A stretch of 64,000 bases of DNA from Equus caballus (lineage: Eukaryota; Chordata; Mammalia; Perissodactyla; Equidae). Below the pieces are notes generated by a model, which ran no database searches, was not told the origin of the DNA, and saw only the letters and a program-made list of their open reading frames with translations. Location of the stretch: positions 13,685,001-13,749,000 of the forward strand of contig NC_091695.1 of assembly GCF_041296265.1 (NCBI RefSeq). The letters run 5' to 3'. This document shows positions 1-9,912 of this stretch, in pieces (position 1 is the first letter of the stretch; each line of letters starts with the position of its first letter). The translations under genes were made by a program, and so were the position numbers.

Positions 1-1074
1 TCAGCAAACTGGCAGGTGACTTTAAATTATAGAATGACAAATTCCCAAAAGTATCTCATTAATATGATGCAAAGCAGAAAATTTAAGCTAGCATTACACT
101 ATTTCTTTGATTGACCCTTATCAAATTATTACACCTCACATATTACACAAATATAAATTCAAAGACCTCACTCCAAGGTTCTTCCTAGTATTTGCATCTT
201 ATGATTATAATTAAATAAAGATTGTCCTAATGTTTTTCCAAAGGCCCAGGTAATCACACTATTATGGATTCTCTTTCTTCTTACTGATATATGGAAAAAT
301 ATAAAGAACTGTAGAGTTAAGAGGAGTATTTTACTCTGAAATATTTAAAAAGGGTACTGCGAAGTTTATTCTACAACTGAAAATTAAAGGACAAATAGAA
401 GCAGGCTGCAAAAGCTTTTCACAACATGTTGCCCAAGGCCTCTATAGCACAGAAGCTAGAGTCCATCTACACTCAGAAAGAAGTTTTAACACTAGGTCAT
501 TTTTAAGTGGTAATAACACTCAAGTTCTTTGGGGATTCAGGAAGGGCTAGACAGATCACCATTACGTGATCTGATCACTGTGTAAATTTCTGGTTCTGCT
601 TCTGGCAACTCGCTGCTTAGATCATTATGTTCCACTCACTCTGATCTTTCATAATTCCTTGAAAAATACGCGGGTAGTTCCTGTATTATAGTTTTCTCTC
701 TCATGAACCTCCATCCCTCTAATCCTGATATGGCTGTTTCTTTTCAATCATTCATGCCAGTTATTGGTGATCCTCATTATTAAACTAACCAATTAATATA
801 TTTCATCACTTTTCCTAAGAATATCGCAGCAGAATTCAAAATCAGCTGAAATGTTACCTGCTAATAGAATCCTTCTCTGACTTCTCAACGTGATGTATCC
901 TCCATGAAATAACCATAGCCTTGTATTTCCATTAACTCTGTGGTAATGATCACTCTCTGCTATTTTTTGTGCTGTTTTGTTTATTTTTAGTTACCTATTG
1001 ATTGTCTCTTTTTTATCCCTAACCACCTGAATTTGGCTATTTGGAAAAAAAAGATGCTTGCATTATAGTCATTC
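1..1074. other. Intergenic, no recognisable feature
   Basis: AT-rich sequence at the left edge. I see no coding region, RNA gene or repeat that I can name. Confidence 0.4.
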
Positions 1075-1620
1075 CAAAGATATTTATTGAAAACCTAATA
1101 GGTGCTGAGCATAAATAAAATAAAAACACTTTCCTCACAGATGTCCAGTCTAGAGAGAGATGGGAAGAATCAGAAATCAAATGATAATTATACAAAATAA
1201 TTATACATTTGATCATTGTTGGTAAGAAAATGTAGGTATTGACATACTGAATAATGGCAGAAATGGAAGTCATTGAAGAGAGTCATGGAGGAAGGCTTTC
1301 TGAGGTAATGGCACATAGTCTCTTAATCTAGGACCAGAAGTTGGAGGGAAACAGCCCTGAAGAAGATGAGGGCTTGTTTTCAGAGAGAGAAAGGAAAAAG
1401 TACTGAGTTCAGAAAAGGCTTGCATAGCTCTAAGGGCAGATGAAAAAGCCCAACATGGCTGATGAGCAGTGAGGGAGGAGGTGAAGTGCTCAAGATGTGG
1501 TTGGAGAGATAGAGGCAGTAGAAATATTAATCAGGGGACTCTAGGACAAGGCAAGAGTTTCTAAAGGCAATGAGAAGCCAAGGAAGGATATAAAGCACTA
1601 GACTATCATAATCCTTAGGT
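1075..1620 (-). repeat. L2-type LINE 3' region, old
   Basis: The block opens with a degraded 'ATATTTATTGAAAACCTA..GGTGCTGAGCA' segment, the reverse of the L2 3' end, and continues with a decayed gain/loss-rich purine-rich body. The same element resumes on the far side of the ERE at 1978 with the 'AAGAGATCCTTCTGGCTGCTG' type segment typical of this repeat in reverse. The ERE and its microsatellite therefore interrupt it. Confidence 0.55.
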
Positions 1621-1643
1621 TGTAAATACCCTAACTCATAAAT

Positions 1644-1646
<3 letters not shown>

Positions 1647-1693
<47 letters not shown>

Positions 1694-1715
1694 ATATATA
1701 TATATATATATAAAA
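1647..1715. repeat. (CT)n(TA)n microsatellite
   Basis: About 15 CT dinucleotides run directly into an interrupted TA tract. It abuts the 3' (tail) end of the reverse-oriented ERE that follows, the usual place for SINE-tail-seeded microsatellites. Likely length-polymorphic. Confidence 0.95.
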
Positions 1716-1718
1716 TGT

Positions 1719-1977
1719 TATTTTTTTAAAGATTGGCACCTGGCCTAACAACTGTTGCCAACCTTTTCTTTTTTTTAATTGCTTTTTTCCCCCAATCCCC
1801 CCAGCACATTGTTGTATATTTTAGTTGTGGGTCCTTCTAGTTGTGGCATGTGGGATGCCACCTCAACATGGCCTGATGAGTGGTGCCATGTCTGCACCCA
1901 GGATCTGAACCGTTGAAACCCTGGGCGGCTGAAGCAGAGCGCACGAACTTAACCACTTTGCCATGGGGCCATCCCCA
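1719..1977 (-). mobile_element. ERE SINE (tRNA-derived, perissodactyl)
   Basis: Reverse-oriented and near full length. The tRNA-like head lies at the right end ('CTTAACCACTTTGCCATGGGGCC') and the body includes 'GTTGTGGCATGTGGGATGCC'. It belongs to the ERE subtype with the long T/C-rich central insert and lies inside an older L2. Confidence 0.9.
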
Positions 1978-2040
1978 GATTTATATTTTTAAGAGATCCT
2001 TCTGGCTGCTGCTGGAGAATGGACAGTTTTATTTCTCATG
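1978..2040 (-). repeat. L2-type LINE, continuation after ERE insertion
   Basis: Carries 'AAGAGATCCTTCTGGCTGCTG' and 'GAGAATGGACAG', the segment expected to follow the block that ends near 1620. It supports insertion of the ERE into a pre-existing element. Confidence 0.45.
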
Positions 2041-2119
2041 TATTCCCTTTTAAATTTTGCTAGAAAAGAATATTTTATTTTTTTAATTGAGGTAAAAATT
2101 TTTCCAAAACTTTTTATGG

Positions 2120-2260
2120 TAATTATGTTTGTGATGGATGCTAACTAGACTTATTATGGTGATCATTTTGCAATATATACAAATATCTAATGTTTATGTC
2201 TCACACTTGAAACTAATATAATGTTATATGTCAATTACATCTCACACATTTCTGAGAGAA
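2120..2260 (+). repeat. L1 3' UTR fragment
   Basis: Matches the L1M 3' UTR pattern 'GATGGATGCTAACTAGACTTAT..TGGTGATCATTTTGCAATATATACA..CTTGAAACTAATATAATGTTATATGTCAATTA'-like order of words. It is only the terminal ~140 bases and is old. It lies just beyond the 3' end of the OR4C6-like gene. Confidence 0.7.
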
Positions 2261-2289
2261 TGACTTCTTATGGGAAACACATGATGCTC

Positions 2290-3231
2290 TCAGTATGACA
2301 GCTGTTTGCCAACCAAAGTGCCTTGTTTCCTCGACAGTTTCCTTATGGCATTTTTTACCTCTGTGTTCCTCAGGGTGTAGATCAAAGGATTTAACATGGG
2401 TGCAATGATAGCATTAGACACATTCATTGCCTTGTCTATGGGGTAAGTAGCCATAGGTCTTACATACAAGAAAATGCATGGTGCAAAGTACATCATGACC
2501 ACTGTGAAGTGGGAGCCACAGGTGGAGAGAGCTTTGTGTTGCCCTTCAGAGCTGCAAGACTTCAGAGAGCAGAGGATGACCACGTAGGAGCTGATGAGGA
2601 TAAGGAAGACAGTCATACACATCACCCCACTGTTGAGGATGACTAAGAGCCCCAGGATGTGGGTGTCCATGCAGGCCAGTTTCAGCAATGGAAACAAATC
2701 ACACAGAAAGTGATCTATGATATTGGGACCACAGAAAGGTATTTGGTACATGAAGAGAAGCTGTATTACTGCATGGGTAAATCCGCCCACCCAGGCCACT
2801 CCCAGCAACAGGCAGCACATCCGAGGGCTCATAATGGTCATGTAGTGTAGGGGTTTACAGATGGCCACATAGCGGTCATAGGCCATAACAGTGAGAAGGA
2901 TGCTCTCCACACCACCAAAGAAATGCTCTGCAAAGAGCTGGGCCATGCAGCCTTCGAAGGAGATGATGGTGCTCTCAGAGAGTGAGTCTACAATCATCTT
3001 GGGGGCGATAACAGAAGAGAAGGCAACATCCAACAGGGACAATGAAGTAAGGAAAAAATACATAGGTGATCTCAGACTCTCACTCATGATCATGGTTACT
3101 ACAATGAGTAGGTTTCCCAAAACAGTGGACACATACATGATTACAAATAAAACAGAGAACACTTTCTTCAGGTCCAGTTTCTCTGTAAAACCCAAAAGTA
3201 TGAATTCTGTCACATTGTTTTGATTTCCCAT
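2290..3231 (-). CDS. OR4C6: Olfactory receptor, family 4 subfamily C (OR4C6-like)
   Basis: An intact odorant GPCR of 313 residues, expected in the plasma membrane of olfactory cilia and coupled to G-olf. Seen in the sequence: an N-glycosylation site N6-V-T8; GN at 39-40 (TM1); PMYFF at 56-60 (TM2); the TM3 cysteine C95; [10 protein letters not shown] from 116; loop-2 cysteines C167, C177 and C187 in [15 protein letters not shown] at 215-216 (TM5); KALSTCGSH at 233-241 (TM6); PMLNPLIY at 278-285 (TM7). The length is normal for the family (about 310). The start is the only Met with the N-terminal glycosylation motif and lies 42 nt after a splice acceptor. The sequence very closely resembles human OR4C6 as I remember it. 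Orthology is an inference. The C-tail ends in KQLSY, a few residues longer than its neighbours. Confidence 0.95.
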   Translation of the reverse strand: MGNQNNVTEFILLGFTEKLDLKKVFSVLFVIMYVSTVLGNLLIVVTMIMSESLRSPMYFFLTSLSLLDVAFSSVIAPKMIVDSLSESTIISFEGCMAQLFAEHFFGGVESILLTVMAYDRYVAICKPLHYMTIMSPRMCCLLLGVAWVGGFTHAVIQLLFMYQIPFCGPNIIDHFLCDLFPLLKLACMDTHILGLLVILNSGVMCMTVFLILISSYVVILCSLKSCSSEGQHKALSTCGSHFTVVMMYFAPCIFLYVRPMATYPIDKAMNVSNAIIAPMLNPLIYTLRNTEVKNAIRKLSRKQGTLVGKQLSY

Positions 3232-3271
3232 TTATTGGGTGTTGATATTAGATTCAGCTGAGAGTTGGAAA

Positions 3272-3290
3272 ACCTAAAAAAAGCAACATA
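3272..3290 (-). promoter_or_regulatory. Splice acceptor of the OR4C6-like coding exon
   Basis: On the minus strand 'GCTTTTTTTAG' is followed by G at 3273, so the coding exon would start 42 nt before the ATG. An uninterrupted pyrimidine tract plus AG fits the usual OR layout of non-coding 5' exon, intron and coding exon. The upstream exon and promoter cannot be placed from sequence alone. Confidence 0.65.
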
Positions 3291-3524
3291 TGATTTATAA
3301 TTACTGATTATTTGGCTTCGTGTATTTCCAGGACCTCAGGGAACTTTTGTTTATTTTTATTCATTTATTCATCATCCAAGCCATTGACTTTTTAGAGCAT
3401 GCTAAATAAAGAACTAAAAAGATAAAGACCTCATGAATGCACAGTTTCCTCCAAGCCTTTCCGCCTCCCTTTTCAACGGTTCTTCCATGTGAAATAGGTT
3501 TTTCCTCCTCCTCCCTTTGATTGT

Positions 3525-3715
3525 TATCGTTATTAGCCAACTTTTTTGAGCACCTGTCTTACCCAGTTGCTAGATAACCCTATGATTGACTTGATATTAC
3601 AGATGAAGGAACTGACTAATAGAGTTTAGGAAGCTTAACCAAGGTTGCATGGCTAGTGGATGGTGAAGCCAAAATGTGGACCATGTTTTCTGACTCAGGA
3701 ATCAGCAGCATCAAG
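3525..3715 (-). repeat. MIR SINE
   Basis: Contains 'ATTACAGATGAAGGAACTGA' and 'CCAAGGTTGCATGGCTAG', the MIR core read in reverse. Old, heavily diverged copy. Sequence from 3716 to 4065 is AT-rich with a possible further MIR trace near 3760-3810. Confidence 0.7.
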
Positions 3716-4069
3716 CACCAATATTGCTTCTCTAGTAATTATGCTGTGAGTTTATCAGTTACCAATCACTGAGCTAAGTAATATTACAATTATTATCCTG
3801 TTTTATGTCAAAACCATCTGAAGTGTATTTTTCTTGCTGTGTTCTTTTCCAAGCAATATGACAATTCTTATGTAATTTTGTGCTGTAATTCTAAATATTA
3901 ACTGATCAAAATACACCTAAAACTAGTGATTCTACAATTCCTGACTAATATGTCATTCAGTGATGAAGATTAGAAACCATGATGCTCTACAAAGATACAG
4001 ACCCCCAATATAACTGACTCAAACCTGAATCCGCCCAAGACATTTCTCTCAGTTTCCTCTGTTCCTTAA

Positions 4070-4365
4070 ATGGAACAAAGGATCTTAGAACATAGTAATA
4101 ACAATAATCAAACAATTGGCTTTTAAGCTTACTAACTATGTTTCTGGGCACTCTGCCAAGTATGATGTATGTATTACCCCAGTTAAATCTCATGATACCA
4201 TATGAAGTAGGTACCATTACTACTCCCATTGTAAAAAGAAGCAACTGAGGTCTTAGGAAGTTAAATCACTTGCATATGATTATATAACTAGTGTTCTGTG
4301 GAGTTGGTATTTCAACCACACAGCTCAGATTCCCAGCTACTATGTTCCACCACTGCAGAAGAGAA
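4070..4365 (-). repeat. MIR SINE
   Basis: Nearly full-length reverse MIR: 'CTGGGCACTCTGCCAAGTATG', 'AAATCTCATGATACCATATG', 'AGAAGCAACTGAGGTCTTAGG', 'CTTGCATATGATTATATAACT'. Confidence 0.7.
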
Positions 4366-4714
4366 GAGCAGATTATGTGACATTTCAGGAGAGTTACTGT
4401 TGCAACATGGAAGAAAAGTTACAGTGAAAATATGCCTCATGCCTCATATTACTGGAGACTTTTAAGCAGAGGCTGGCTGCCACATTTTAGAAATTTTGCA
4501 AAGAGCATAGCTTCCAGTTGATATTTGGACTATCAAACTGTGAATGCTGAGGGGTCACTCTTGCTATTCGATAACCCACCTCCACGCCTAGACCTTAAAC
4601 AAAATGCAGAGCATCTATAGGAGACTGTGGAAGTGCCATTTTATTCACATTACCTAATCTCATCCTCTCCCTCAAAGCCCAATAATTGAGGTCTTTCTTG
4701 CAAGAGCCTTTGTG

Positions 4715-4870
4715 AATTATAAGAAGTACTGTCTCAGGAGTCAGGAAGTAAGTGGGTTTTATTCCAGGTAGTGTCACTAACTTAGTCTGTTATTTGGGCA
4801 TGTTGCTGGCATCTCTGATCTTCAGTCTCCTCACTTGCAGTATAAGAATGGTTCATTGGATGAGTAACAA
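4715..4870 (+). repeat. MIR SINE fragment
   Basis: Forward MIR: 'CAGGAGTCAGGAAGTAAGTGG', 'GGGCATGTTGCTGGCATCTC', 'CAGTCTCCTCACTTGCAGTA' follow the MIR order (trait words for the tRNA-like head, then the core). Confidence 0.6.
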
Positions 4871-4961
4871 CAGAAAAGACCGTCCTCTTCACACACAACA
4901 CTCAGTTCTAAATTGCATTATTTGTTTATGCTTCTCGGTAAGATTTCCTAAAGAAGATTCA

Positions 4962-5226
4962 GGGGCTGGCCCTGTAGCTGAGTGGTTAAGTTCAGGTGCT
5001 CTGCTTTGGTGGCTGGAGGTTCACCAGTTTGGATCCTAGGCATGGACCTATGCAGTGCTCATCAAGCCATGCTGTGGTGGCATCCCCCATAGGGGGACTA
5101 GAATGACCCTCAAGTAGGATATGCAACTATGTATTGAGGCTTTGGGGAGAGGTAAAAAAGAGGAAGATTAGCAATAGATGTTAGCTCAGGGCCAATTTTC
5201 CCAGAAAAAGAAGAAAAAAAAAAGAG
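4962..5226 (+). mobile_element. ERE SINE (tRNA-derived)
   Basis: Forward copy: head 'GGGGCTGGCCCTGTAGCTGA' with 'GGTTAAGTTCA', then 'CATCAAGCCATGCTGTGG' and the tail words 'GATGTTAGCTCAGGGCCAAT' and an A-rich end near 5220. Several internal changes suggest moderate age. Confidence 0.9.
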
Positions 5227-5445
5227 AGGATTCATTCCACGCTAAGAAAAAAATTGGAATTCACTGCTCTAAGTAATATGTAATGCCCTTTCTGTCCTTA
5301 TGGCTTGGAACTTATGGTGACTCCCTATCAAATACCGTCGAGAGTTTAATTTTTCAACCTAACATTCAACTCTTGTCACCAGCACCTCCTTACTTACTCA
5401 AGTTCATTTGTCTGTTCTCCTCACTTTAATAAATTAACTAATTAA
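5227..5445. other. Spacer between two EREs
   Basis: Unremarkable sequence that may contain a diverged old LINE piece ('AATATGTAATGCCC..CTTATGGC'). No gene seen. Confidence 0.3.
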
Positions 5446-5446
5446 T

Positions 5447-5630
5447 TTTGTGAGGAAGATTGCCACTGAGCTAACAGCTGTGCCAAGCTTTCTCTATTTT
5501 ATGTGGGCTGCTGCCACAGGATGGCTTGAGGAGCCATGCCAGGTCTGCACCCATGATCCAAACCTGTGAACCCCAGGCCTCCAAAACGGAGTGCATGAAC
5601 CTAACCACTATGACGCAGGGCTGCCCCTCC
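5447..5630 (-). mobile_element. ERE SINE, 3'-shortened copy
   Basis: Reverse copy from 'GTGAGGAAGATTGCCACTGA' to 'CTATGACGCAGGGCTGCCCC'. It lacks the second tail repeat present in longer copies. Confidence 0.88.
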
Positions 5631-5824
5631 TTACTTTATTTATTCCAGTGTCATCTGCCGTGCTCCTGCCAGACTCACAACATTTGTTTCCACATCCAAC
5701 TTTCTGTTTGCAGGAAATGTCAGTGGATTCAAACCTGCTTCTAAATCACAGCCAGGTCACTTATTTCAGCCTCCTCAAGCCTCAATTTCTACAGCATCAC
5801 AGTTAGCAAAAGAAAAACCACAGA

Positions 5825-6015
5825 TACCATATATGTGGTGCTGAATATCTAAGTGCAATGCACACAGGACGTTTTTTCATTTAATCATGACAAACAGCCA
5901 TACAATGTAAGTATTATGATTGTGTGGATTTTCTGAAGCAGCAACTGAGGCTTAGAGAAGTTGTGTTACTTCTTCACTGTTTCTTTGCAGGTACACGACT
6001 AACTCCAAAGCATAT
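5825..6015 (-). repeat. MIR SINE
   Basis: Reverse MIR core: 'GAAGCAGCAACTGAGGCTTA' and 'GAGAAGTTGTGTTACTTC'. A second short forward MIR-like piece follows at about 6055-6135. Confidence 0.6.
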
Positions 6016-6139
6016 GCTATTAACAATTATGTTTTGTAGCCCCTCGTTACTTTAACCTCCTGCCTCACAGAGCTGCTGTGAAGGCCAAAAGATGTAACAC
6101 ACATGAGAAAGCTGTGAAAAGCAGTATACACACATTTAT

Positions 6140-7235
6140 TTTCATGATCATGCCATTATGTCTATAGGCTCTAGGCTTGCCTACTGCCTTTGTCCGTTCC
6201 CTCCATCAGCCAATCCATCACCAGGCCTCTGTCATGCTGCCTTATCTCCTTCACTCAATGCCCACCTTCAACTTCATCTTCCTGAATATTCATTCTACTA
6301 ACTCATAAAACACCTTTTCTGCATGTCATTATTTCACGTTTCTCTTATTTCCAAAGGGAAATGTTTAAGGATTGCTACTTCTTTCATATATCTCATAGTT
6401 CCTAATAAATTAGTAAGGATGCAATTGGCATCAATAGAATCCAAGACATTTTATCAATTGGAAGGAAACTGCAATGTGTTGTAGGACACAGGTAACGCTA
6501 GTGCCAGCTCAGGGTTGAAAGCAGGTCTGTTATCAGAGTCTGGTAGCTATTTCTCTGTCAACCAGACACAGTGATGTCATTTACTGGCTGTACTCCTTAC
6601 CATTTGGCTTCCTAGATATATGTCAGTGAAAACCAATAATTAAACAGTACCTTAAACGTCCAGTTCAGTGTGAATCACATCATCACATGCCTTCATGTTC
6701 CTTTCACAGCAGGCCAGTGAGGAGATGTATTTTATAAGGCTGTTCAAATGAAGACAGAGGCAATTATAATGAATGCTTTTCTTTGTTTCTTTTTATCTTG
6801 GCCACCCTACTTCCCTCACATTCCCTAATTATTTAAGTAGACAGCATTTTTTTTTTTAATTTCAAATGTGGTCCATTTCCTTAAATAAGAGCAGGGCTAG
6901 TAAATTTAAAATAATAACAATAGAAATCATTGTGAACTGAAGAAATGAAAGAAAAATAAATAATTTAAGTCTTAAAGCTAAACTGTGGCTAAAATAAAGG
7001 AAGACTAAGACTATTCCTAGCAGAGGAAACAATGTCGGCAAAGTCCCTGACATGGGGATGAGAGACGTTGTGCAATGTAAAGTACAAAGTAAGGGGCTGG
7101 AGTAACAGATGCCAGGTCTAATTTGGCTTTTGGAATACCTTTTAGCTGTATAATTAACTAAGTATGATTTATTCTTTCAGGGGTGCATTTGTATTTAGAA
7201 ATATTAAGTTTATTTATATTGCAATATATACATAT
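6140..7235. other. Intergenic, no gene recognised
   Basis: AT-rich DNA with a 10-base T run near 6848. I see no support for a coding gene. Short reading frames here lack any known motif. Confidence 0.35.
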
Positions 7236-7239
7236 AATT

Positions 7240-7600
7240 ACACAATAGGTTCACATATAAACTGCACTTTTACTTTTAATAAATACTTCATCACTTTAGG
7301 CATTCCATGTTAGGATATGGAATGAAGGATATGAAGATTTATTTCAATTTTCTGATATTTCAACAATGCTGCAGGGAAAATCTTTGCATGTTTGTGCATA
7401 TATATATATATGTATATATGTTTCTGTAAGATAAACTTTTATAATAGAATTGCAGAATCAAAGGGGATGAACATTTTAAATTGGAATACATATTGGTAAA
7501 TTCTCCTGTTAAAATTCTTATTCCCATCAATAATGTATTAGACAGCTTTGCTCTTTCTGTAGTATTTTGTCTTTCTTCTTTCTATTTCTTACTTTTCAAA
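7240..7600 (-). repeat. Old L1 ORF2 remnant
   Basis: Shows the reversed L1 ORF2 end pattern 'CAACAATGCTGCAGGGAAAA', 'TAGAATTGCAGAATCAAAGG' and 'CCATCAATAATGTATTAGA'. Strongly diverged, with a TA microsatellite at 7397-7420 inside it. Confidence 0.45.
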
Positions 7601-7734
7601 TGTATTATGTTTCTTTTATCTTATTGTTATATAGGCATACATTGTATATTATAAAAGTATTCAGAAAAATTTTCAGCTTTATCTTTAAATGAGTATGTTG
7701 ATGAATCTACACAAAATTATTCCCACTATATTTT

Positions 7735-7969
7735 TTTATTTGAGGAAGATTAGCCCTAAGCTAACTGCCACCAATCCTCCTCTTTTTGTTGAGGAAGATT
7801 GGCCCTGAGCTAACATCTGTGCCCATCTTGCTCTACTTTATACATGGGACATCTACCAAAGTATGGCTCGCCAAGCGGTGCCATGTCCACACCCGGGATA
7901 GGAACTGGCGAACGTTGGGCCACGAAGCAGAACGTGCGCACTCAACTGCGGCACCACCGGGCCGGCCCC
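7735..7969 (-). mobile_element. ERE SINE, young-looking copy
   Basis: Reverse copy with the full two-part tail ('GAGGAAGATTAGCCCTAAGC', then 'GAGGAAGATTGGCCCTGAGC') and head 'GCACCACCGGGCCGGCCCC'. It keeps several CpGs (CGAACG, CACGAAG, GTGCGC), which suggests recent insertion. A near-identical target-site repeat CCACTAT-T6-AT lies at about 7723-7738 and 7968-7982. Confidence 0.93.
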
Positions 7970-7984
7970 ACTATTTTTTATATA

Positions 7985-9405
7985 AAATTAGTTTAAATGT
8001 TTGCTGAATTTTTCTCTGAATTATTTATTTATTTATATATCATTTATGCATATATTATATATCACAAATTTTAAGAAAAATAGCATTTCAGTTTTTTCTC
8101 ATTAAGCAGAGGCCAATAGTATGAAAGGAAAGAGAGAAAGAGCCTTGGATGCTAGGAAAGAGGAGATAGAAAGAGAAGGAAAGAAAGGGAAGAAAGTTGG
8201 AGAATCAGACCTATACTCACAGGGAGAAAGAGAAGTGAAATTGGAAAACAAGGGCACAAAGAATCTCCTTGTAACTATTTCCAGTTACATTATCCACTCT
8301 CTTTTTTGCTGCCTATGAGCAATCTTTGGAAACCTACACATTTTATTTTATTTACCAATTCTCATTTTTTAAGATAGAAGCCCATTCACTTATTTTTTTT
8401 TAAATTTGCTCAAAAGTGTACAAAAATAGATCAAGCAAAACAATATGAACTTACTCTAGTTGGAACTCAAATATAAACTCAAATTCATTATTCAAGTTTC
8501 CTTACCCAGAGAATAAATATTGCTTACAGATAAAGCATATGGGCATTGACTGTGAATTATTGACATAGCGTAAGAGTAATAGATATGTATGCATTTATTC
8601 AATTCAGTTTATTGTCATATTTTGGAAGTAGATTCTAAGATATAATTTTATGCAATAACTAAAATCTTCATAGTAAATACTTAATCAAATAATAAACATG
8701 ATTCTTAGAGCCTACTTTTTATAGTTGGTCAGAAATGGAAAGTTGTATAAATACAGATTCTAAGGTCATCTCAGGTCTAATCAAGGATTTTACCAAACTC
8801 AAGATTCATTCACATGAAGTAACTTCAGAGAGTCCAAGAACCGAGTGAAATTATTCCAGCTTGTTTTTTCTAACTGTGGAGGCAGGCTGCCTGGGATATA
8901 AATGAGGGAAAAGTCATCGAATTAATATGTCTTAGTCAAATTTGTAGAACTAGGATTTTTATTGCTTTCAAAGAGAGATGAAAAACAGCAGCTTTAAGTA
9001 TTTGTGATCCTAATGAAGAAATAACATTTCTGGTTTACCAAGGGATTTACATCCTCTCCAATTAAGGATGATTGCTAAAAGGTATCCAAGTAAGTGTTTA
9101 CCAAATCCTTCAAGTCCCTTTTTGAATCTTAATTGACTTTATTCTTAGGTCAGAGTAGAAACACTTTTCGTTCAGCTTCTGAGAACATTATGAATATAAT
9201 GTTCTCCTCTGGGTGACGGACCTGGGTATAAGAAGTCAGACTGCCTGTTTGAGCAGAGGTTTCAAAAAGATTTTGAAAAGTTTTGCAAATGTTTTGGTGA
9301 CTTGAAATCTAGTCTAGATTTGTTTAATTTTAGTTCAATTTATTTTCACTACATGTGATCAAAGAACTGAGTCTACCAAGTTTATTCCTGCTTTGCTTCT
9401 ACACA
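7985..9405. other. Intergenic, no gene recognised
   Basis: AT-rich DNA with a purine-rich stretch at 8120-8250 whose reading frame is low-complexity (Lys/Glu/Arg) and so not credible as a gene. Nothing else identified. Confidence 0.35.
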
Positions 9406-9409
9406 TTTT

Positions 9410-9870
9410 GGAAATTTATTTATTCTTTCCATAAATATTTATTGAGTAACCACTATGTGCCAGGCATATTTTAGGTGTTTTAGATAAAACAGTGAACAGA
9501 TTAATGATTCCTGACCCCATGAGTTTAGATTGTAGCAAGGGAGAGAAAATAACAATAAACTAACAGTTAAGTAGATAGCATGTTTTGTTAGAAGTTTATA
9601 AGTACTATGGGAAAATAAAACGTAAAGGATGGTAAAAAAGATTAACAGGGCTGAGGGAAGTCTTCAATTTAAATAGTCTTGGTGGAGGACACTACGTTTG
9701 AATAAATATTTCAAGTGAATGAGAGAGTCAGTCACGTGAGTATCTGCATGAAGAAGTGTGTCTGGTGAGTTCAAGGGACAGTAAACTGGCCAGTGAGGTG
9801 GGGACCAGAGACTAGTAGGAGACGAGGTCCGAGATAGGGTGGTGGTCTAGATCACGTAGGACATAGTACA
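9410..9870 (-). repeat. L2-type LINE 3' region
   Basis: Begins with the reverse of the L2 3' end ('AAATATTTATTGAGTAACCA' and 'CTATGTGCCAGGCATATTTT') and continues through 'CAGTGAACAGATTAATGATT' and 'CCAGTGAGGTGGGGACCAGA'. Old. Confidence 0.65.
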
Positions 9871-9912
9871 TTGAATTGATTCACTTTTTTAATGAAAGAA
9901 ATTCTTTTCTGA

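Noticed and set aside
1527-1751. Frame encoding a run of Arg-Glu dipeptides
   Set aside because: It is the translation of the CT microsatellite.
2659-3223. Plus-strand reading frames of 63 and 110 codons across the OR4C6-like gene
   Set aside because: They are antisense shadows of the receptor coding exon and lack any motif of their own. The same applies to the minus-strand frame at 38190-38402 inside the OR4P4-like gene.
8121-8318. Lys/Glu/Arg-rich 65-codon frame
   Set aside because: Low-complexity purine tract with no sign of coding constraint.
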